Of a stretch of DNA of 64,000 nt, positions 59,309-64,000 are shown in pieces. The notes under the pieces were generated by a model that had not been told where the DNA came from, did no database searches, and saw only the letters and a list, made by a program, of their open reading frames with translations. The number at the start of each line of letters is the position of its first letter. The stretch's first letter is position 1. A program made the position numbers and the translations under genes. The DNA is from Adineta vaga (Eukaryota; Rotifera): the NCBI GenBank assembly GCA_021613535.1, contig CP075493.1, positions 1,736,001 to 1,800,000 on the forward strand, in the 5' to 3' direction.

Positions 59309-59668
59309 ATGCTTTATGTGTGTAGTATTACTGCTATTCAGATAACAGGTGAATATACCTGGAAATGTATACTTTATAGCTTCGACAGAATTATGTTAAT
59401 CTATATCAATACAATTTATTATTTAGGTATTTTAGGCATTTGTATGGGTTCTATTATGTGTAAGATGTAGTCAACTATATACGAAGATTGCATAAAATAT
59501 TTCTCTTCTACTACATCTGATCATACTGAAACTTCCACATATCATTTGAAAACTCAAATACCTATCGTAGTTATTGTTTCGTCGTTATATATCACATCAA
59601 CATTGATTATGAACGCCTTACACACAATCCATCGGCTCCTCTACAAACAACCACTCGACAATCAACTT
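59309..59668 (+). pseudogene. Multi-pass membrane protein remnant, copy B
   Basis: Counterpart of 25058-25483. Reads MLYVCSITAIQITGEYTWKC, IYYLGILGICMGSIMCKM and the same TAG stop, then STIYEDCIKYFSS and TQIPIVVIVSSLYITST. A deletion of about 65-70 bp relative to copy A removes part of the last hydrophobic and following charged segment and shifts the frame. Copy A is the better preserved. Confidence 0.45.
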
Positions 59669-59809
59669 AAAGAATTTTTTTGGAAAAAAATCTATGTCAC
59701 TATTTCATTTTATTTTAAATAAAAAGATATTATTCCTATAATCATCATAAAATAGAAAATTCAATGTTTAGGAAAAAGCGAAAGTTTCATTGGAATCAAA
59801 TAGTAAGGA

Positions 59810-60109
59810 ATGTATAAGTTTCGTTTAGATCAATTGATCTTATATTTAAGAGAAATTCCATTTTTTGATGATGATCTTTCTGGTAAATTAATGTCACGTA
59901 GAGATAAACGATATTTGTTAAATAATTGTCGAGCAATAAGAATTGAATCACCTAGAAATAAAAAAAACAACATGTTGTCTCGCATTGAATCAAATCAAAT
60001 TCCTACATATAATATTTTCAATAATTTGGCAGAGAGCACTCAGATAACTGAAAAAAACAACAGGCCTTACATTTGGATAAAATTGGTAATACATTTAAAA
60101 CTATTGTAA
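59810..60109 (+). CDS. Conserved small ORF, unrecognised
   Basis: 99-codon ORF starting MYKFRLDQLILYLREIPFFD with MSRRDKRYLLNNCRAIRIES, and a less convincing tail after about residue 55 where the homology with block A ends. The first 50 codons are conserved in copy A with few changes, including a Ser/Phe replacement, and no stop. It could be a terminal exon of a larger gene or a gene remnant. No family recognised. Confidence 0.3.
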   Translation: MYKFRLDQLILYLREIPFFDDDLSGKLMSRRDKRYLLNNCRAIRIESPRNKKNNMLSRIESNQIPTYNIFNNLAESTQITEKNNRPYIWIKLVIHLKLL

Positions 60110-61329
60110 CGGATCTCGATCTTTATTATTATCTTCATTATTGCTTATCAAACTTCTGATACTTAAATCTAATTTGATTTGTATAAGAAAATAAATGTCG
60201 AATAAACTAGAATAACAGAAGTTAACATCGAAAAACTGAGAATGTCACATGACGAAATCATGGAAGTTAAAGAGAACTTAGAATCCTTTTATTACACGAG
60301 TTTTTCTATAAATGTTCTTGATTATAGAAATTTTTACTATAATTTCATGGATCAGAATGTGACAAATAATTTTGCATATTGTGACATAGAAATCGTCAGT
60401 TCTAGTCCATCTGAAGTCTTGATTTACGCTGTTTCAGTCATCATTTTACAGAAAAACCATACATATACGGCTTTTCTAATTCAAAAATGTCCAGTTAGCT
60501 GAATAAAAAGAAATTTTCATCAGCATTCAATTACCCGCAACGTCTTTCAGCAGTTCATATCAGAAATTTAGTGATTTTCACTTAAAAATAACAAAACAGA
60601 GGAGCATTAACCAACCAAATGAAAAAGATTTCAATCATGATTTGTCAAATTCTTTTCAGTAACCTTATCTCTTCAGAGATTAAATTTAGACTCAACTTCA
60701 CGCAATTTATTGTATCATTCAAAATTGCATTGCTTTACATTCTAGTTGACCATGGAAAACATTTTAAAGATATTTATTCATATGGTCACTCAGACGAAAA
60801 GTCCTTGTTTCAAAGAAAAAACTTACTCGTAACAAATACGATACTAAGTATCACAATAAACTACTCTCGATGATCAGATTCATCACCAACATATCTTACA
60901 ACAATATATCGTACAAGAATACTTTACCTCCATTCCCTATATTGTGACCAAATAAGCATATTCTTCACTTCATCGTACTTTTTATCCTCAAGAAAGACAA
61001 AACACAAATACATTCAGTCACTTCTCAACGAAAACGAAGTTCAACGTTTCCAATATATTCTAACCTGCCTCTATTGAAAAATCTTATTCATTTATCAGCA
61101 GATATCTACCAAAAAAAAGCATCCACCATATTCACGATTTTCATCTTCTTTACCATATCAATCATTTTCCTCTATCCCTTTCACATATGACACCGTATGG
61201 TAACATAGCAATACACTTCAACGATTACTCGCACTTCTATAGATATCATAAGAAAAAAGGGATGAATTTCATTTCACGAACAATAATTTATTAATAAATT
61301 AAAAATAAAATCAACAAAACATAGAAAAA
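60110..61329. other. Intergenic between block B and INCENP-like gene
   Basis: AT-rich; two ORFs (60242-60502 and 60619-60873) have no supporting similarity or splice context and are not called. Nothing else recognised. Confidence 0.45.
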
Positions 61330-62022
61330 TTAAACAAAATTCGCGGGCATCGTTGCATAAAAGTCAATCATCGGTACCTCTGTATTCCACAATTCAATTG
61401 AAGCAACCATTTCATTTACACGATCAAGATGAACAGTACCAAAGATTTCTTCTGGATTTTTATCATTATAATAGATTTGATTGATAATTGCTAGTTGTAA
61501 TTGACTTTCTAAAATGAACAAGAATTACTTAAATAACTATTTAAAACGAAAAATATATAACTTACTTCTTGCCCAACGAGGAACTTTCTTCGATTCACGA
61601 TGTGATAATGCTACTTGTGTATCATCAAGTTCATCATCATGAAAAACAGTCATATCATAATTACTAGCAATATCCGATGATTCATTTTTTTCACAAATAA
61701 CTTCACGCAAAACATTTGATCTAAGAAAAAGAACAATCTAATCATTAAAATTCAGTGAAAAAATCATATTTACCCTTTAATTCGTTGAAATTTACGATTC
61801 GATTGTTGTTTTTGTATTGGTCGACGGATCGGTGATTGACATTTATTAAGCGAAGTTGTTTTCTTAAAAAGTTGACGACGGAAAAGAGTTTTAAGTGATT
61901 TCGATGGATTATTAACGAAGGTAAGCATAGATGAATCAGCGGGACGCATACACTAAATACAAACAATATTATTTTCATCAAATATAAATTCAATATGTAC
62001 GTACTGGATTACAGAAAGCCAT
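61330..62022 (-). CDS. Small INCENP-like protein (IN-box, Aurora B activator)
   Basis: About 180 residues in four exons (start 62022; donors GTACGT, GTAAAT, GTAAGT). The C-terminal IN-box is clear: KKVPRWARKSQLQLAIINQ, then NPEEIFGTVHLD, matching the animal INCENP pattern P-x-WA-x5-L-x2-AI-x2-Q and P-x2-(I/L)FG. The splice between WAR and KSQL was needed to see it. INCENP binds and activates Aurora B through this box in the chromosomal passenger complex. The N-terminus is basic (SLKTLFRRQLFKKTTSL, SPIRRPIQKQQSNRKFQR). It lacks the usual long coiled coil (SAH) and is far shorter than typical INCENP, so it may be a minimal homologue or a paralogue. A terminal TSS motif is not seen after the box. 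Confidence 0.7.
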
Positions 62023-64000
62023 TGTTCCAAATAGAATGTGTAGAGAAATATTGTGATCGAAGAAGTATGTTATGAAGCTATTGTAATGGTATGCATTTAT
62101 ATCAACGAAATCTCATTTGGTTAAAATGGCTCAAACTGTTCCAATTATGCATTTTATCAAAGAATTGTTCCGATAAGTAGGATTGATCAATTAACTTTTC
62201 GAGCCAATCAATCGATCAATGACTTAACTAATCAATTTTTATCTTTCTCTCTTTCTCGTTCATATCGTGACACGAAATAAGTGATTGGAAATATTTTCAA
62301 TGGAGGTAACTTTAAACAAGCGGACGATTGATAATCATAATTGATGAATTTTATTTAGAAAAAAAAAACAAGAATGGATCGATACAAAAGAATGTTAAAA
62401 TGGTTCCTGATTGATGCTGATCATGTCAGAAATTGGTTCTTGGGTTTGTAAGTTGTTATAATGTTGAAAGCACTGCTTTATTGAATTACCAACAAGAGTT
62501 TCAGTTGATTAAGTTGATTAAGTTCGTCTTTGTGAATGGATTATAAAAATGATGTAGGAAGTCGAAAAACATGTTTTTTGAAGTCTTTTTTGGTTTATTA
62601 TCTCTGATAATTGTGGTGGGTGGAACTGATTAACTATAATTGAATTGATTTGTGAAATTGTGAGTTACATTGTGCTGAAGAAATGTTTAATAGCTGTCAG
62701 GACTTAATCAATTTGATCTCGTTTAAACATTTGTCGTATCGGAAATTTGTTTTTTACGGCAAAAAACGTTGAAAGTATTTTATGTTGTTGTAGAAAATCG
62801 TGTTTTTCTTAATTTGATAGATGAGAACAATGTATCATAATAATATTTCTTTTCGAAATGATGAATTTCAACAAAGATGTTTTCTGTTATCCGACGATAT
62901 CGTTCTTCAAACGAAGATAGGTGGTAGTAATCAAATTTTTTAATACCAGTCGTTTGCTTTTGGATGAATGTAGATTAAAAAGGAAGAAATTCAAACGTTG
63001 TTTTAAATCGATATGTGTACATTGTACTATGAATAATTGCTGAATGACCTGAGCGGATTAGTATTTTTTTTGTCGTTAAGTACATTTGTACATCGTATGA
63101 GACAAATGAGAAGGAGAGATGAAGAAAGAAAGAACGAACAATATCGTTTGTGTTATTTTTTTCATTGTCAACATTTTTTGTAGTTCTACTTGATTTCATC
63201 TGCTTTTGCTTATGAGTGAAAAAGAACGAAAGAAATATATACTTATATTATGTCGATGTTATTTCTTGAGGATAAACGAATAAGTTCCTTGGAGAAATCA
63301 ATTTGTAATCGTAGTCTTATCAAACAACGACCTTCGTTATGTTATTTTACATTGAATAAAAGTCAATAGAACTGCGTGAGACAAAGAAAAGTCGTTTTTT
63401 TTTCATTACAAAATCCGAAGCAAATATGATTGATAACATATTGAAAGAGAATAAACATTCAAAAGAAATGAGTTAGTTGAACTATCTTGACTGAAATTAT
63501 GATAGTATTCTTAATTCTCATTCGTCGATGATATGTACTTTTTGTCATGAAAAAACAACATTTTTCTCGTCAATCCATATCGAGTAAACCGAAGACTAAT
63601 TAATCATATACGATATTATTTGAAGTATAATATGGCATAAAGGTAAAAATGATTCAGTTTACACAAGCGCAGAAAGAAGAGAAATAAATGATTCATCAAT
63701 ATTCTCCGATAAACCAATGAATAAACAGCGCTACTTTCTTCTGTAATTGATTTCAGTGAAAAAAATCGGAAATATTTACTTTTATTTATGAAAATGTTTT
63801 ACAATGAATATCGTTCGTATTCGAATAAAACTTTTATATTTTTCTCGAATCTTTTATCTGATTGGTTAGAGAACGGAATGAATCTTTCCATCATCGTCAA
63901 CAACAAACGTTTTTTTTCGCGTACATTACATTGTATTTATTGTTTTTTTCCTTTCTTTTCTTTCATAGGAAAAAAAATCTCATAGTGATCGTCTAATGTC
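62023..64000. other. Intergenic to right window edge
   Basis: About 2 kb of AT-rich sequence. Left part should hold the INCENP-like promoter. No ORF with coding character, RNA gene or repeat is recognised; ORFs at 62975-63199 and 63788-63985 look like chance frames. Confidence 0.45.

Larger units (their letters stand above)
57724..59967 (-). repeat. Duplicated block B, segment Z (inverted copy of 24763-27104)
   Basis: Reverse-orientation match to block A segment Z. It is joined to segment X through only 3 nt, in the middle of a NAGLU exon, so here the gene is continuous. Differences from A: a CCGG-rich island at 58287-58425, a 136 bp TIR element at 58637-58772, and a deletion near 59600. Confidence 0.85.

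Noticed and set aside
60242-60873. Two plus-strand ORFs after block B
   Set aside because: No family resemblance, codon use not clearly coding, no matching splice sites, and not part of the duplicated block.
62975-63985. Small ORFs near the right edge
   Set aside because: Short, AT-driven, without motifs or splice context.

Overview
The window is animal nuclear DNA: AT-rich, with many small genes whose coding exons are split by short GT-AG introns (mostly about 50-70 bp). Unmistakable animal genes (Sec61 alpha, CEP164, RPS8, class A GPCRs, SPOP-like MATH-BTB, INCENP) lie beside genes rare or absent in most animals: a fungal-type TrkH potassium transporter and a single-exon flavin monooxygenase fused to a DUF6314 domain. 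With acceptor-like AG sites just before many start codons, this suggests a bdelloid rotifer (Adineta/Rotaria-like). That assignment is inference; no database could be searched.

Layout. 0-9 kb is gene-dense: Sec61A (-, runs off the left edge), CEP164-like (-), a small neuropeptide precursor with FVHG repeats (-), a tight co-directional trio of PNPOx-like flavoprotein, glutaredoxin and LLPH (all -), then RPS8 (+). 10-18 kb: an intronless orphan GPCR (-), the Trk transporter (-) and an intronless RCC1-repeat protein (-). 20.8-22.7 kb: a histamine-H1-like GPCR (+). 23.8-27.1 kb: duplicated block A, with fragments of an alpha-N-acetylglucosaminidase (NAGLU) pseudogene, a broken stand-alone TDP-43-N-domain gene and a broken multi-pass membrane gene. 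27.4-35.1 kb: MATH-BTB (-), a PPxY membrane protein (+), a SCaMC-like mitochondrial carrier (+), a small secreted protein (+) and an unknown coiled-coil protein (+). 35.3-37.7 kb: a GPCR with a very long third intracellular loop (-). 40.2-41.7 kb: a secreted Ig-domain protein (-). 43-48.4 kb: three paralogous claudin-like four-TM genes around the FMO-DUF6314 gene. 51.4-55.1 kb: an MDC1-like FHA/BRCT protein (-). 57.1-60 kb: duplicated block B, an inverted copy of block A carrying the intact version of the TDP-43-N-like gene. 61.3-62.0 kb: a very small INCENP-like protein (-). The remainder is AT-rich intergenic DNA with microsatellites.

Most notable: (1) the neuropeptide precursor would release a C-terminally amidated tripeptide, the layout of a TRH precursor; (2) block A is a circular permutation of block B, with both NAGLU breakpoints at the same place within 3 nt; (3) small TIR elements (CCCAGGTCGA ends) with internal degenerate GGATCC/CCGATA words have inserted at different places in the two blocks; (4) several introns use a GTTCGT donor, fixed by protein conservation in RPS8 and glutaredoxin.

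Limits: exon edges were read by eye from frame, GT/AG and family conservation. UTRs and promoters cannot be placed reliably.
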